Position numbers and translations under genes: made by a program. DNA of 64,000 nucleotides from Eulemur rufifrons (Eukaryota; Chordata; Mammalia; Primates; Lemuridae): NCBI RefSeq assembly GCF_041146395.1, contig NC_091008.1:3857501-3921500 (forward strand), given 5' to 3'. Numbering within the stretch: position 1 is the stretch's first letter; the number at the start of each line of letters is the position of its first letter. Shown here piece by piece: positions 16,861 to 28,935 of this stretch. The notes under the pieces were generated by a model. The model made no database searches and had not been told where the DNA came from. It saw nothing but the letters and a program-made list of their open reading frames with translations.

Positions 16861-17760
16861 CAATCATAGGACACTTTAAAGTACAGAACAGAAACTCCTA
16901 ATTAGACCTAATTCACTTTAGTCGATCTTGTTCACCTAGCCAATCTCTTCTTGAAGAGATTGTAGCCTATACTGTTTTGCAGATTGTGTTAATTTGTTCA
17001 CCGTCTTTCATGTAAAAAACTTGTAGTCTTTCATGTAAAAAAAAACTTGTAGTCTTTCAAAATATTAATAGTACAGTTTAATTATATTTCAGTGTGCCTT
17101 TAATCATATTTTTGTTTGTGTTGCTTTCAGAATTTTATGTGCCACCTACATGTTTTTTCCATAAAACTTGTCATTCTCTTGCTCTGAGATCGAAATAGAG
17201 AGAGAGAGAGAGGGAGAGAGAAAAAAGAAAAAGAGAAGGTAAAAAGTATATTCAGAGTACTTACACGTAGTGGACAGTATTTAAAAGCCCACACATGAAG
17301 CAACTTATTGTTGGTTCAAAGCATAAGTAAGTAAATGTCTAGCAGATTGGGACCTTTTAGAACAGAACAATGCAGGGATGAGCTGAGGGTATTAGTCTCT
17401 GAAAGAAAGCTGGTCCCATTACTAGTAATTATAGTTAATCAGCAACAATTGTCTTGACCAAGATACGATCAACACTGAGCACTAACCCTAACAGCACTAA
17501 TGTGGGTAATGGAGAGTGAAGAAAGGCTGATTGAGCGCAGCAAGGCGGTGAATCATCTGGGCAGATGATGCATTTCCAGTCTGAGCTCACTCTTTACCTG
17601 TTGTTTTAGTCCAGAAGACACTAGCTTTCTTCAAATCTGGAGGTTTTGGTTGTGAATTCCAGCATAGATATTAAAAAATGGTTCATGTTTAGCACAGTGG
17701 GTAATCTTAATTCGCATGGCCTATACCACATTAGCATGCTGACATTGCCTTTTAATCTTT
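16861..17760. other. Single-copy sequence, possible regulatory DNA
   Basis: Contains a (GA)-rich tract at 17196-17237, a short tandem duplication of a ~23-bp unit at 17003-17059 (GTCTTTCATGTAAAAAACTT repeated), and a stretch at 17390-17600 with homeodomain-like TAATTA and SOX-like ACAATTGT (17445-17452) words. No coding frame is credible. Confidence 0.4.
17196..17237. repeat. (GA)n / purine-rich simple repeat
   Basis: AGAGAGAG units followed by AAAAAAGAAAAAGAGAAGG. Low complexity only. Confidence 0.9.
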
Positions 17761-17930
17761 GCTGCTCAAAATGGCCTTTGAGAGTCAGCTCAACTGGCAT
17801 CTCCTGTGACCTTGTTAGGTATTGCAAACTCCTAGGACCCTGATCCCAGACCTGCTGAACCAGAATCTGCATGGTGACAAGATCCCAGGTGATTCTTATA
17901 CACTTTAATTAATACTCTAACTCAAGGGAT
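17760..17930 (-). mobile_element. MER20-like hAT DNA transposon fragment
   Basis: Shows the reversed MER20 layout: 'aactggcatctcctgtgacc', 'ttgttaggtattgcaaactcctagg', 'ccagacctgctgaaccagaatctg', 'ccaggtgattcttatacac'. MER20 is a non-autonomous hAT-Charlie element, fossil in primates. Terminal inverted repeats are decayed. Confidence 0.8.
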
Positions 17931-18055
17931 GTCTTGGACCTAAATGTTGTATTGTCTCACATCTACCCAGGTACAATTTCTTGAAGAAAGCCAAACTCTA
18001 ATTTGCACTCCAGTCTGTAATTAAAGTAATGCATTTGACTGAGAAGAAAAAGCCA

Positions 18056-18383
18056 TTTTTTTTTTTTTTTTTTTGGTGTTCCTTTAATCCAAAATAGCAA
18101 TGTTCACAAAAGAAGAGGTGAAAGATCTCTTCTGGAAAGAAAGCACAGGGTCAGGTCTATGTAAACAGTACCTACAGCACAAAGCCTTCCATTAAATTAA
18201 AAAATACTTTTGTTTGTGCTGCGACACTCTCTTCCAAGAAGCCCAGGTACTTTGTACAGAAAATACGGCATTTGCACAGCCCCGAGGAGATAAATCAGCA
18301 TCACTATCCCTCTTTCATCGATGCAGAGAAAACATCAGAACCATGAGACAGTCAGGGAATTTGGGGAACTCATTCGGTGGAAG
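18056..18383 (-). repeat. Poly(A)-tailed retroposed sequence, first copy
   Basis: A 19-base T run (18056-18074) reads on the minus strand as a poly(A) tail behind anonymous sequence, as in a processed transcript copy. It contains the first copy of a 65-bp block (18146-18210) that recurs perfectly at 18455-18519. The source transcript is not recognised. Confidence 0.5.
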
Positions 18384-18780
18384 TTTTTTGTTTTTTTTTT
18401 TTTTTTAATTTCAGAAAATGTGTTTATTAGTTGTACTCTTTTGGATAGAAAGAGCAGGGTCAGGTCTATGTAAACAGTACCTACAGCACAAAGCCTTCCA
18501 TTAAATTAAAAAATACTTTGTGTTACAAATGCCTACATATTCAGTACATTAACATGCCGTACAGGTTGTAGCCTAGGAATAATAGGCTGAACCTGCAGTC
18601 CCCAAGGAGTGGTTGTCTACCAAGAACTGGCAGAGATATGGTGGCCAAGGGAGACGAGAGTCCCAAGAAGGAAGGTGTGGCTCAAACTGCCAACAGCAGA
18701 CCAGCCAGATGCGCGCGTGGGCCATAGCTCTTTGAGCCTGCGCTGTGTGTACAGCACGCTCCTTATCCCTGGATGACATT
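18384..18780 (-). repeat. Poly(A)-tailed retroposed sequence, second copy
   Basis: A second T run (18384-18406, one G inside) heads a minus-strand segment with ATAAACAC near the tail (reverse of GTGTTTAT at 18420-18427), a plausible weak poly(A) signal. It contains the second 65-bp block (18455-18519). Beyond the block the two copies do not match, so they may be separate 3' ends or an unequal duplication. The part at 18530-18585, around GTACAGGTTGTAGCCTAGG, reminds me of a known primate interspersed repeat, but I cannot name it. Confidence 0.45.
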
Positions 18781-19118
18781 TGAGTAATTGATAAAGTGTT
18801 TGCTGATAATGGCTATGGCACTGCCCTCCACAAGGGTTATTTTCACGTTAAAATACAGTTCTCCAGGGTGTAGCAGTTTAAGACCCAAAGCACACAAAGC
18901 TGCAATGGAAGTGAAATTGACGCTATGTGGAAAGGAGCCATCTACTTGGTCAGCCTGTAGTCTTAGACACCCTCAAATATCACAGGAGAGTTTAATGCAA
19001 ACTTCTTATTTGGTAGATGGAAAATGGGAATCCCAGAGGGTGAGATGATTTTTCTTTAGATACAGCGTCCAGAGTTAGGTCTGTTGTTAATTGCGGTGGT
19101 GGTATGTATGTGTGTGTT
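18781..19118. other. Single-copy sequence
   Basis: No recognised feature. The frame at 18788-19048 (86 codons) has no domain signs. Confidence 0.4.
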
Positions 19119-19475
19119 TGTCTTAGTCAGGTTGGGCTACGGTAACAGAATACCATAGACGGGGTTGTTTGAACATCAAACATTTATTTCTCACAGTTGT
19201 GAAGCCTGAAAAATCCAAGAACAAGGCACAGGCATGGAGGTGTCTGGTGAGGGCGCTCTTCCTGGCTGGCAGATGGCTGTCTTCCCACTGTGCCCTCACA
19301 GGGGAGCAAGAAATCATCTCCCTGATGACTTGGTAAGAGTATTAACCTCATTCATGAGGACTCCACCCTCATGACCTGACCATGTCCCAGAGGTTCTACC
19401 TCCTCCGCCATAACACCGGGAGTTAGGATTGCAACAGATTGCTTTTGGGAGAACACAAGCTTTTAGTCCATAGCA
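19119..19475 (-). mobile_element. MLT1-type MaLR solo LTR, near full length
   Basis: On the minus strand the element starts TGCTATGGACTAAAAGC and ends CTAAGACA, with the intervening MLT1 landmarks: 'tcatgagggtggagtcctcatgaa', 'tgtgagggcacagtggg', 'ccagacacctcc', 'aataaatgtttgatg'. It keeps the TG...CA ends. MaLR LTRs are non-autonomous ERV3-class retrotransposons; no internal region lies next to it, so it is a solo LTR. The expected 5-bp target repeat is not conserved (GTGTT versus AAGTA). Confidence 0.9.
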
Positions 19476-19677
19476 AAGTATGTCTATCTATGTAAAGCTT
19501 ATGGGTATATATGTATTTGGGTAACAAAGAAAACTCTTTTCTTCCTCATCTTCCTCACCTCTGACTGTCCTCATCTTGATGGCTGATTTGCATAATCACT
19601 CCGACATTAGTGTGGGAGCTATTTCCCCACAGTATCTCTAGAAAGCTCTCAGCTGCCTGACTCTGTCAGGTCATTGC

Positions 19678-20340
19678 GCTTATTTATTTAGTGAGTATTT
19701 TTATGAGCTAGAATAGAAGGGTGAGAATAAAGGGGTGACCAAAACACATTTCTTATCCTTGTGGAGTTTATAGCTTACTGGGAGGTACAGAAATTAAACA
19801 AACTATCACACCAATATACATAAGGACTGTGACTATAATAAGTGATTTTTTTTTTTAAAGTACGTGGTATTATGAGGATGGGATGACCTATGTAGGGCGG
19901 GAGATCAGAGAAGGCTTTTTGGGACGTGTAATATTGAATTCAAAGGATGAGTACAGTTGCATGGTAAAAAGGTAGGCAGAAGAACATTCTAGGCTGAGGG
20001 ACCAATAAGGCCTGAGTGGGAGTGTTGATTTAGGTGAGCAAGGGTGAGATGGGCTTGGGATTCCACCTGCTGGATAAGGGAAGAGATTCTGGACCATGTT
20101 AGTGTTTCAGCTGCAATGTGTCAGCTTTGAAAAGTGTTAAGCAAGGATGTGACAAGACCCAGTGAACATATTAAAGCTATCTATTTAGATGCTGTGAGGA
20201 GAGCTAACAGGGAAGCAGTCAAAAATAGGTTTGGGCAAATGATTGCGTGGTTTTTAGTTCAGCAGAAAAATGAAGGCAATGTGGACAGGTTGAGAAGAAA
20301 TGAGGAAGACCTGGAGTGTTTAGTTGAGAGGTGGCAGACA
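19678..20340 (-). mobile_element. L2-type LINE fragment
   Basis: Plus-strand words 'tatttagtgagtatttttatgagc', 'gtgaccaaaacacatttcttatcc', 'tggagtttatagcttactgggagg', 'agagaaggctttttgggacg', 'cattctaggctgagggacc' and 'gttaagcaaggatgtgacaag' correspond to the reversed 3' half of L2. The order is collinear over 650 bp, so this is one of the longest L2 remnants in the window. It has many stop codons and no function. Confidence 0.7.
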
Positions 20341-20344
20341 GCAT

Positions 20345-21361
20345 GCTCCGCACCGGTCAGGTGTGACTTTGCCCATCCCCGTGCTCCCCACCCCCACCTG
20401 TCCGACACCTGGTGAATGTTACTACTGTATGTGCACGTAAGTGTTGATCAATTAGTACCAATTTGATGGTGAGTACATGTGGTGCTTGTTTTTCCATTCT
20501 TGTGGTACTTAGAAGAATGGGCTCCAGCTCCATCCAAGATAATACAAGAGGTAGGTCAGCACTTTTATTTTTTATGGCTGAGCAGTTCTCCATGGTATAT
20601 ATATATAACACATTTTATTAATGCACTCATGTATTGATGGGCACAGGGGTCATTTCAACACCTTTGCAATTGTGAATTGTGCTGCTATAAACATTCGAGT
20701 ACAGATGTCTTTTTTATAGAATGTCTTTTTTTTTTTTTCCTTTGGGTAAATACTCAGTAATGGGATTGCTGGGTCAAATGGTAGTTCTACTTGTAGCTCT
20801 TTGAGGTATCACCATCTTACTTTCCACAGAGGTTGCACTAGTTTGCAGTCCCACCAGCAGTGTATGAGTGTTCCTATCTCTCCACATCCACGCCAGCATT
20901 TGTTGTTTGGGGACTTTTTGATAAAAGCCATTCTCACTGGAGTTAAGTGATAGCTCATTGTTTTGATTTGAATTTCCCTGATGATTAGACATGTTGAGCT
21001 TGTTTTCACATGTTTGTTGGCCATTAGTCTATCTTCATTTGAAAAGTTTCTGTTCATGTCCTTTGCCCACTTTTTAATGGGGTTGTTTGACTTTTTTCTT
21101 GCTGATATTCCTGAGTTCTATGTAGATTCTAGTTATGAGCCCTTTATCAGATGTATAGCATGGGAATATTTTCTCCCATCCTGTAGGCTGTCTATTCACT
21201 CTAGTGATAACTTCCTTGGCTGTGCTGAAGCTTTTAAATTTGATCAGGTCCCATTTATTTATTTTTGTTGTGGCTGTGATTGCTTTTGGGGTCTCTCTCA
21301 TAAATTCTTGGCCTAAGCCAATGTCTATAAAGAGTTTTTCCAACATTTTCATGGTCTTCTA
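20345..21361 (-). mobile_element. L1 LINE fragment lacking its 3' terminus
   Basis: Minus-strand translation at 21074-21352 gives L1 ORF2 sequence ([27 protein letters not shown]), and 20774-21057 gives the ORF2 C-terminal region around [14 protein letters not shown] and LVGLQ. Further left are the 3' UTR words 'gtgagtacatgtggtgcttgtttttcc' and 'ctgtatgtgcacgtaagtgttgatc'. The 5' end is truncated at about 21361. The terminal 3' UTR and tail, seen in the related copy at 55.1 kb, are missing: the sequence stops near 20345. Several frameshifts. Confidence 0.93.
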
Positions 21362-21384
21362 GTTTGTAAATTGAAATGAGATAC

Positions 21385-21548
21385 ACAAAGTGTGGTCAGT
21401 GGATCAATAGCATTTGCATTACTCTGGAGCTTGTGAAAAACGCAGAATCTCAAGCCCCACACATCAGATCTACTGAATCAGAATGCACATTTTTGCAAAC
21501 TCTCTGGGTAAATAGCGTGCACATTCAATTTCGAGACTTGCTATTTTA
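21385..21548 (-). mobile_element. MER20-like hAT DNA transposon fragment
   Basis: Carries 'acaaagtgtggtcagtggatcaatagcat', 'ggagcttgtgaaaaacgcagaatctcaagcccc', 'agatctactgaatcagaatg' and 'ctgggtaaatagcgtgcac', the reversed MER20 order. It is the second member of this family in 4 kb. Ends are eroded and no target-site duplication is seen. Confidence 0.85.
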
Positions 21549-24500
21549 GACGAACTCGCACCTCCTAAACTCTGTACTTTTAGATCGAAGTCACATCCTT
21601 CCCCCGTGGGAGTCTGTGTATGTGTTCTGGCCCATCTGTCCCCATGTACATTAGTGATAGAGGACAGGAGCACTATTGCTATTTAGTATGATCAATAACA
21701 AGCCAACTCTAAAACCAGTTGACCTACATAGAACAGGGTTGGTACGATCGAGCTAGAAAAAAAGAGGTATATTTTCTCTTTTATTTGAGCAAAACTTGCT
21801 AACAATAAAAATACATATTTCAGAGTTAGTCTAATGGGCCTTAATTATGCTTCATATTTCATTTATCCTCTTTAGGACAAAACTTTTAATCCTTGGTAAA
21901 TTGGAAATGTAATCCATTTTACAACCAATAATCTAGAGAGAGTGGTAGGACAATTCGTAAATACTATATCACCAATAATTCATAATTGATAGTAGTTAAA
22001 TGTCACAGTAACATTTATTATTTATGAGGATACAGTGGTGGCAATTATATTTACAAATGAAAGTTGGTTGACTTGTCTTTTGTGACAACAAAACTAAAGA
22101 TACAGATTAAAGAAAAAGCTATAAGGCATTCAAAGGGTTAAAAGTCAAAAATTATGTTATTGAATTGAATAGTTTCCTTTATAAAGTATTATATATTTTT
22201 GATAGAATACATCAAATCAATTATTATATTTTAAAATTATGGTGATAAAATGGCTCACTTTATTTTTAAACACACATATATTATGTTTATAACCTATTTA
22301 TTTTTAATTAGATACATATTAAGAAGCTGACAAAAATCCACATTTAAAAACCATATAATTCATGGACAATTATTCTCTTTGTGAAGGCATTTTAACATTA
22401 TAAAAAAATTAATTGCATATCTTTAGATGCTAGTCTCATCTCCTGCATTAAGAACTATTTAATTTAGGTAAATAAAATTTACACAAGTATTTTTAAAAAC
22501 ACATCTACTGTGAAAAGTTATACTCAAATGTAGTATACGAATCTTAGATGATTTACATATTTGTTCCTTAACAGATAGGAAAAGGCTAATTTTTACATAT
22601 TTATATATTTTCTAAATTTAATCTTAAATTTCTTCACAATCATGTGCGTTGCTTACCCAAATAAATGGTAAATTCCTAAAAAATAAAAACTGCATTCTTT
22701 CCCTTATTTTTTTAACAGAGCGCATCATTAATTGAGATGGCATAGTCACCAATTAATGACACTGATCAACTATACTGTAGATAATAGGCTTACTTAATTT
22801 TGCACTAATTTTTATGTTGATTGTTTGGAGATATTTCAATATTGGGGAATTAAATAACATTTGCGTAATTCCTCTTTAATCTTAAGGCTCTGTAAAACAT
22901 ATTTCTCTACTGGCAAGTTTTGTGTACATTATTACAAAAGGAAAATTTTAAATGTAGTCTTAAAATTTTTAGGTTAGTTTCATTCAGGTGAATGAACAAA
23001 ACCAAACAGATAATATTTATAGTTCAACATTGCATCCAGTGTTTCTTAGCAAAATCTTTGTGAAGTTATTTCTTTTCTTCTTCTGCTTTTTATTTTTGCT
23101 TAAATAAGTGATTGGAGAGACTTCAATCAATTTTGATGTGTTCATACATGCTTAATACTTCTCTTCTTTATTAATGTACTAATAAGTCCCATAATCCTTA
23201 AAATGGATTGCAGGCTCAAGCTGTTTTTGTTTACCCCTGAACACTCCTTGACAACCGGAGAGACAAATTTACGAGATTTAGGATGAATTAGGATGCCACA
23301 AAGTACAGTTAATAGTTACTTATCATATCAATCTCTCTCTCCCTCTTAGTACCACACTCCATATATGCTGAATCCATTTTTCCAATTCAAAAGAAAATCT
23401 ACAATGCTACTTCCTAGGATAAATATTTAAAAGTATCTTAATTCCATAAAACATGAAGTCGTATTATTTTAATCTCCATCATAGAAACAAACTATGAGCC
23501 TGTATGAGAGTAGAGGAAGGGGTTTTTAGGAATGGTGTGTTGGAATTGCCAGGGTGCCAGATTAAATACTAAAAGGGGAAGAAAAAGAGTAACAGTTTGG
23601 AAATTAGTTCAAATACTTTTAAAAATTTTTCCATTTTGATATTGTCCTGCTGTATGTTACTGGTATATTTTCTGCAGCATAATGTCTACCTATGAGACTT
23701 GTTGGTAATTTGAAACAGATTCAGAAACAGTGATTATCACACAATAAAGCCATAGTATTAAGTAATATATGTATGACATACTGTGATTTTAATCTTCTTG
23801 TGTTTGTGAATAGAAATCTAAAGCATTTGTAGTAGTGGTAAGGGTAGACAAAGACAAGAAAGCACTAGGTAAATTTATCCCTTTGTTTTAAAATTTTGTT
23901 GATGAGTGGTTTATTTACACCATACATTTTTATTATTATATTTCATTATTTTAAGGAACACAATTCCAAGAATCAAGAGAAATATTAAGCTGAAGACACT
24001 ATATGACCTAATTTCAAAGATTCATATATTTACTCTGGTTAGTTTTCAGTTGTTATTAAAGGATGATCCATATTTTTCAACACTTTTTGGGTGGGGACAG
24101 GGTGGGGAAGCAGATGGGGAAGTTTTGGTTTGCATTCTGTGCAGTATCTGGATTTCCCAACATATTGAGACAAGTTTTCCAAATCATTTCACATTCCTGT
24201 ATCAACTCACCATCACATATTTTCTCTTATAAAAGTCCTGATGATAACTTCTTGAAATCCTAGGCAAGAATTTCCCTCAGTAATGTGACATATTTTATGT
24301 TTGTAATTCTAGAATAAAAGATGTTTTATGTGCTATGTCCTTGGATTAATACAATCTTTCAAAAGTTGTCAGGATAAACAAAGTTGTTTTATTCCAGATG
24401 TTATGTCCAAGTGATTATATACCATCATTAAATTAATTCAGCAAAGTGATATAGGAAAAGCCAAGAGTAATGAGGTCAGTTTCACTTTTTACCATTATAA

Positions 24501-25580
24501 AGGAGCACTTATTTTAAGTGAACACTAGCCATTTAATGAAAAACTATGCATGTACGCCTTGACTTGTTCAATACAGCAGTAGTAAATAGAGAAAGTGATC
24601 ACCAACATTAGTCCCTAAAGTCTATGTAATGAATTCCCCCTAACCTGGTGACCCAAACAACTGCACACAATGATTCAGATGACAGAAACATTCACTTTAA
24701 TACTCCTAACTATAGGTTTGGAGAGTAGTCTTTAATTAAGGGGCAGGTGATTGAGAATCATTGATAAATCCAAACAACCCTCATCATTCAGAATCTAGTG
24801 GTATGGAAGCCATTTACACAAATAACCTCTAACTGCTCTTAATTGATGTGCAAGTGTATAATTTATACTATTTTCCTTTGGACCTGCTCAACCAAAGCAC
24901 TCATTTCCTGTCCAGTAATGGCATTTGGTGCGAGATTTAGGACATTTGTGAAACATATCCTGCCATTGATATTGAACATATTGGTTGGCATTTCATAACT
25001 GATTCTATGAAGTGTTGAGGAAAAAGAAAAACAAGATAAAACGGAACTCTGGTTTTTGGATAATGTTTTCTGTATCCAGCTTTAGCTATATCTATCCAAA
25101 ATGACTTATGAAACAAGATGGGGAATAAATGATTAAATGCATAAGTATTTTCATCTTGCCTAACAGTAATTCTCTCTCTTTCTCTGTCTCTCTCTCTCTC
25201 ACAGAAAAGGTTTAGCTAAGTTTTTGTATCCTTGACTTTCATCTATTTGTGATATTCAAAATTTATACCACATGAAAGTAAATAATTATTTCATAAAAAT
25301 ATACTTTCCTTTAGTCACTTTCTTTCATTCCTTTCCCTTCTGATTCTCCTTTACTTTCTTTTTTTGCTATCAATTGACAAAAGAATCTCAGCATTTTTTA
25401 AAAATTACAAAGATTTTTGTGGTAATTCATAAATTAAAGCATTGCATACTACAGTGAATATTTTTGCAGATAGGAAGCGCTGTTCTTAGAATGCTAAAGG
25501 CTGATTTTGTATTATGTTCAAAAGAACACACTCTCTGTAGAGACATTTGGGGCTGTCAATTTCCTCACCAGATTGAAACA
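21549..25580. other. AT-rich unique sequence, possible conserved block
   Basis: About 4 kb with no recognised repeat family apart from a (TC)n run at 25171-25202. Composition is strongly A+T at 21900-24400. The stretch 24600-25030 is less AT-rich and looks like sequence under constraint (for example 'ttaattaaggggcaggtgattgagaatcattgat'), but this is an impression. The frames at 23906-24263 have no domain. Confidence 0.4.
25171..25202. repeat. (TC)n microsatellite, imperfect
   Basis: Interrupted TCTC run ending in TCACAG. It resembles a polypyrimidine-AG splice acceptor by chance; no exon follows. Confidence 0.85.
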
Positions 25581-27222
25581 AAAAGAAAGTGGAAAAACAT
25601 ATCATGCTCATGGATTGGTAGAATCAACATTGTTAAAATGTCCATACTACCAAAGTGATTTACAGATTCAATGCAATCCCCATCAAAATACCAATGTCAT
25701 ATTTCACAGATCTAGAAAAAATAATTCTATGCTGCATTTGGAACCAGAAAATAGCCCAAATAGCCAAAGCAATCTTAAGCAAAAAAAAACAAATCTGGAC
25801 GTATCACATTACCAGACTTTAAATGATACTATTAATACAAGGCTATAGTAACCAAAACAGCATGGTATTGGCACAAAAATAGAGAAATAGACCAGTGGAA
25901 CAGAACAGAAAACCCAGATATAACATCATCCACATACAGCCAACTGATCTCTGACAAAGCAGACAATAATATACACTGGGGAAAAGAAGCCCTATTCAAT
26001 AAATGGTGCTGGGAAAATTGGGTAGCCACATGCAGAAAAATGAAACAGGATCCATATCTTTCACCACTCACAAAAATTAATTCAAGATGGATTAAAGACT
26101 TAAATGTAAGGCATGAAACCATAAGGCTTCTAGATAAAAATGTAGGAAAAACTCCTCTAGATATTGGCCCAGGCAAAGAATTTATGAAAAAGACCCTGAT
26201 GGCAATCACAGCAACAACAAAAATAAATAAATGTGATTTGATTAAATTAAAAAGCTTCTGCACAGCTAAGGAAATAATCAACAGAGCAAATACACAACCT
26301 ACAGAATGGGAGAAAATATTTGCATGCTATGCATCTGATAAAGGGCTAATAACCAGATTCTACAAAGAACTCAAGCAAATCAGCAAGAAAAAAACAAACA
26401 ACCCCATTAAAAAGTGGGCAAAAGACATGAACATAAGCTTTCCAAAAGAAGATAGACAAGTGGCCCATGAACACATGAAAAAATGCTCAACATCACTAAG
26501 CATCAGGGATATGCAAATTAAAACCACAATGAGATATCACCTTACCCCAGTTAGAATGGCTTTTATTAAGAAGTCCGAAAACAATTGATGCTGGCATGGT
26601 TGCAGCGAGGAACATTTATACACTGTTGGTGGGACTGCAAATTAGTACCACCTCTATGGAAAACAGTATGGAGATGCCTCAGAGAACTAAAAGTAGACCC
26701 ACTGTTCCATGTAGCAACCCCCCGGTGGGTATTTACCCATGGGAAAAGAAGACATTTTATCAAAAAGACACCTATACTCGAATGTTTGTTGTAGCACAAT
26801 TCACAATCACAAAGATGTAGAATCAACCCAAGTGCCCATCAATTTATGAGTGGTTAAAGAAAATGTGGTATCTGTATACCATGAAATACTACTCAGCCAT
26901 GAAGAAGGATGACTTAATGCCTTTTGCAACAATTCGGATGGAACTGGGGGCTATTATCCTAAGTGAAGTATCACAAGAATGGAAGAACAAACACCACATG
27001 TACTCATATTAAACTGGAACTAACTGGTGAACACACATATGCACAGAGGGAAGTAAATCTCAGGGGACAAGGGGGAGGAGGGGATGGGTGAAAACCCACC
27101 TAATGGGTACAGTGAACACTATCTGGGTGATGGGCACACTTACAGCCCTGACCCAAGCATTGCAAATTTGATCCATGTAACCAAAAACATTTGTACCCCA
27201 GTAATATTTTTCAATTAAAAAA
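25581..27222 (+). mobile_element. L1 LINE, 5'-truncated, 3' end present
   Basis: Begins inside ORF2 ([15 protein letters not shown] region, frame-shifted). It continues through '[20 protein letters not shown]', '[25 protein letters not shown]', '[13 protein letters not shown]' and '[13 protein letters not shown]', then the 3' UTR with 'aacaccacatgtactcatatt', 'tgaacactatctgggtgatgggcacact' and the prosimian-type end AACATTTGTACCCCAGTAAT, with an A-rich tail at 27217-27224. The 3' end is complete. ORF2 carries frameshifts and stops but keeps a 182-codon open frame (26040-26588). No clear target-site duplication. Confidence 0.95.
26040..26588 (+). pseudogene. L1 ORF2 fragment, C-terminal third
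   Basis: A 182-codon frame of L1 ORF2 downstream of the RT domain. Compared with the parallel frame at 13903-14550 it keeps the same blocks ([42 protein letters not shown]). The cysteine-containing C-terminal part continues in other frames at 26585-26820. Not expected to be expressed. Confidence 0.9.
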
Positions 27223-28792
27223 ATATAATAAGCACACACACAAAAAAATGAGTGGCCAGGTAGGTACAAAGTTTGGATCATTCACCACCAATGTACTGAT
27301 TTAAAAAGAGAATAAAAAAAGGAAAACTAAAAAGAAACTGAATTTGTGTGGCTTAACAATAAAGATAAATATTTAATAATAGAAACAGTATTAAGAAGAC
27401 AATAGCGGTGTTAAAAATTTCCTGTTTTCTTGTTTCCATGCCTGTCTCACTATGGAAAAACATTAGCTTCACACTTGCTAAAGACAAGATTCCTAGATTT
27501 AAAAGGAATGTGTTTGTTTTTAATTAGCTTAAAGTTTCACGTCTGCCACACCCGGGGACGGAAAAGTTGTCTTTAGTTTTCCCATCAGTCTAAAGGAATT
27601 AGCATGATGACATTATTGTGAGAGAATTAAATGTACGTTTTGGTAAACCCCTCCCATGAGCATATATTTAACCCATTAACAAATGAAGTCACACTGTTTA
27701 GTTTCATGGCATTTCACCAGAAATTCCACCGGTTTGGTGTCAATTAGTATTTTCTTAGTATTTTGGTTTTCTAAATATGGGGACTTTACTGGTTATAGCA
27801 ACCCATATTTCTAAGTTAATATATTAAGTATAGGCATATGAATAAGAAAATCCAACAAATTAAACATCTGAAGACAAAACCACAGGGCAGTTAAGATTAA
27901 AATTAAGTAATTATGTTAAACAGACACATAAAAACATATTGTGCATCATATATTAAAATTCATGAAGAGGCCTCTAAAATAAAAAAAAAAAAAATTCATG
28001 AAGAAAGGCTGTGTGCATAATTTTCATTCCTGAGGTCAATACATTTGCATCACTTCCACACTCTCATCACACAGATTCACTGACCATCATAATAAATATG
28101 TTTTCGTCCAATATATAAAAATATTTATATAATCTTATAAAAGTTTAAATGCAATTAGTATGTAATTTATTTCTACCTACCTAGATATACCAAGAGCAAC
28201 ATTCTCTGATTTCATTACACAAAGAAAAAACATAATAAGAATTTTTAAAAGAAAAGCCACAAAAAGGAAAACATCCCCCAAATCTGTTATTTGAGATAGT
28301 ACTCTCTCAGTAGCTTCCAGCGCTCTTGGGAATCAAATCTGAATGTTATATTTACCAAGTAGCCGTAAAGAATATTTAAACAGGTACCAAGCTAGGGCAA
28401 AACACAAGACCGTTTTGGCAAGGGGGCTACACACAGCAGCAGGTCAATGCATTAACCTTTGACCTCACAGACACCTGCATTTAGAATGTGCTTGAGAGGA
28501 AATGGTTGTGGTATCTCAATTTCAAACCGGTTGATATTTGCCCTCATCTAAGAAAACTAGCAATTGAAATATCGCACATTGACTGTGGCTGATATGAGTT
28601 ACAAATTGGAAAGGATGATAGTTTTCTCACTGGCTGAGCAGGTGGCTTTGGGGAGAAAGGGGAGGAAATATGCAGGAGAAGTTAACACCTGAGAAGTTTT
28701 AACGGGGATGGGGTGTCCAATGGCTGATTCAGTCATTGTAAACAATCAGGGCCTCAGACTCTTGTTTTAAGGGGCCTAATAACGTTGTCAGC
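27223..28792. other. Single-copy AT-rich sequence
   Basis: No recognised gene or repeat. The words 'aggcctctaaaataaaaaaaaaaaaaattcatgaagaa' at about 27968-28005 include a partial direct repeat of AAATTCATGAAGA flanking an A run, possibly a tiny slippage or retroposition scar. Confidence 0.4.
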
Positions 28793-28935
28793 TGTGGTCT
28801 GAACATTTGCGTCCCCCCAAAATCCCTACATCCAAACCTAATTGCCAACGCAGTGATATTAGGGGGTAGGACATTCCAGAGCTGATTAGGTCATGAGAGC
28901 GGGGCTGTCGTCAAGGGGATGGAGAAATTTTGTCT
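28793..28935 (+). mobile_element. MLT1-type MaLR LTR fragment
   Basis: Starts near the LTR 5' end (TGTGGTCTGAACATTTGCGT, CCCCCCAAAATCCCTACAT) and runs through 'gtgatattagggggtaggac' and 'gattaggtcatgagagcgggg'. It matches the first third of MLT1 in the opposite orientation to the LTR at 19119-19475. The rest is lost or unrecognisable. Confidence 0.85.

Noticed and set aside
25171..25207. Polypyrimidine tract followed by CACAG as a splice acceptor
   Set aside because: It is a microsatellite and the following sequence holds no exon-like frame or partner donor.
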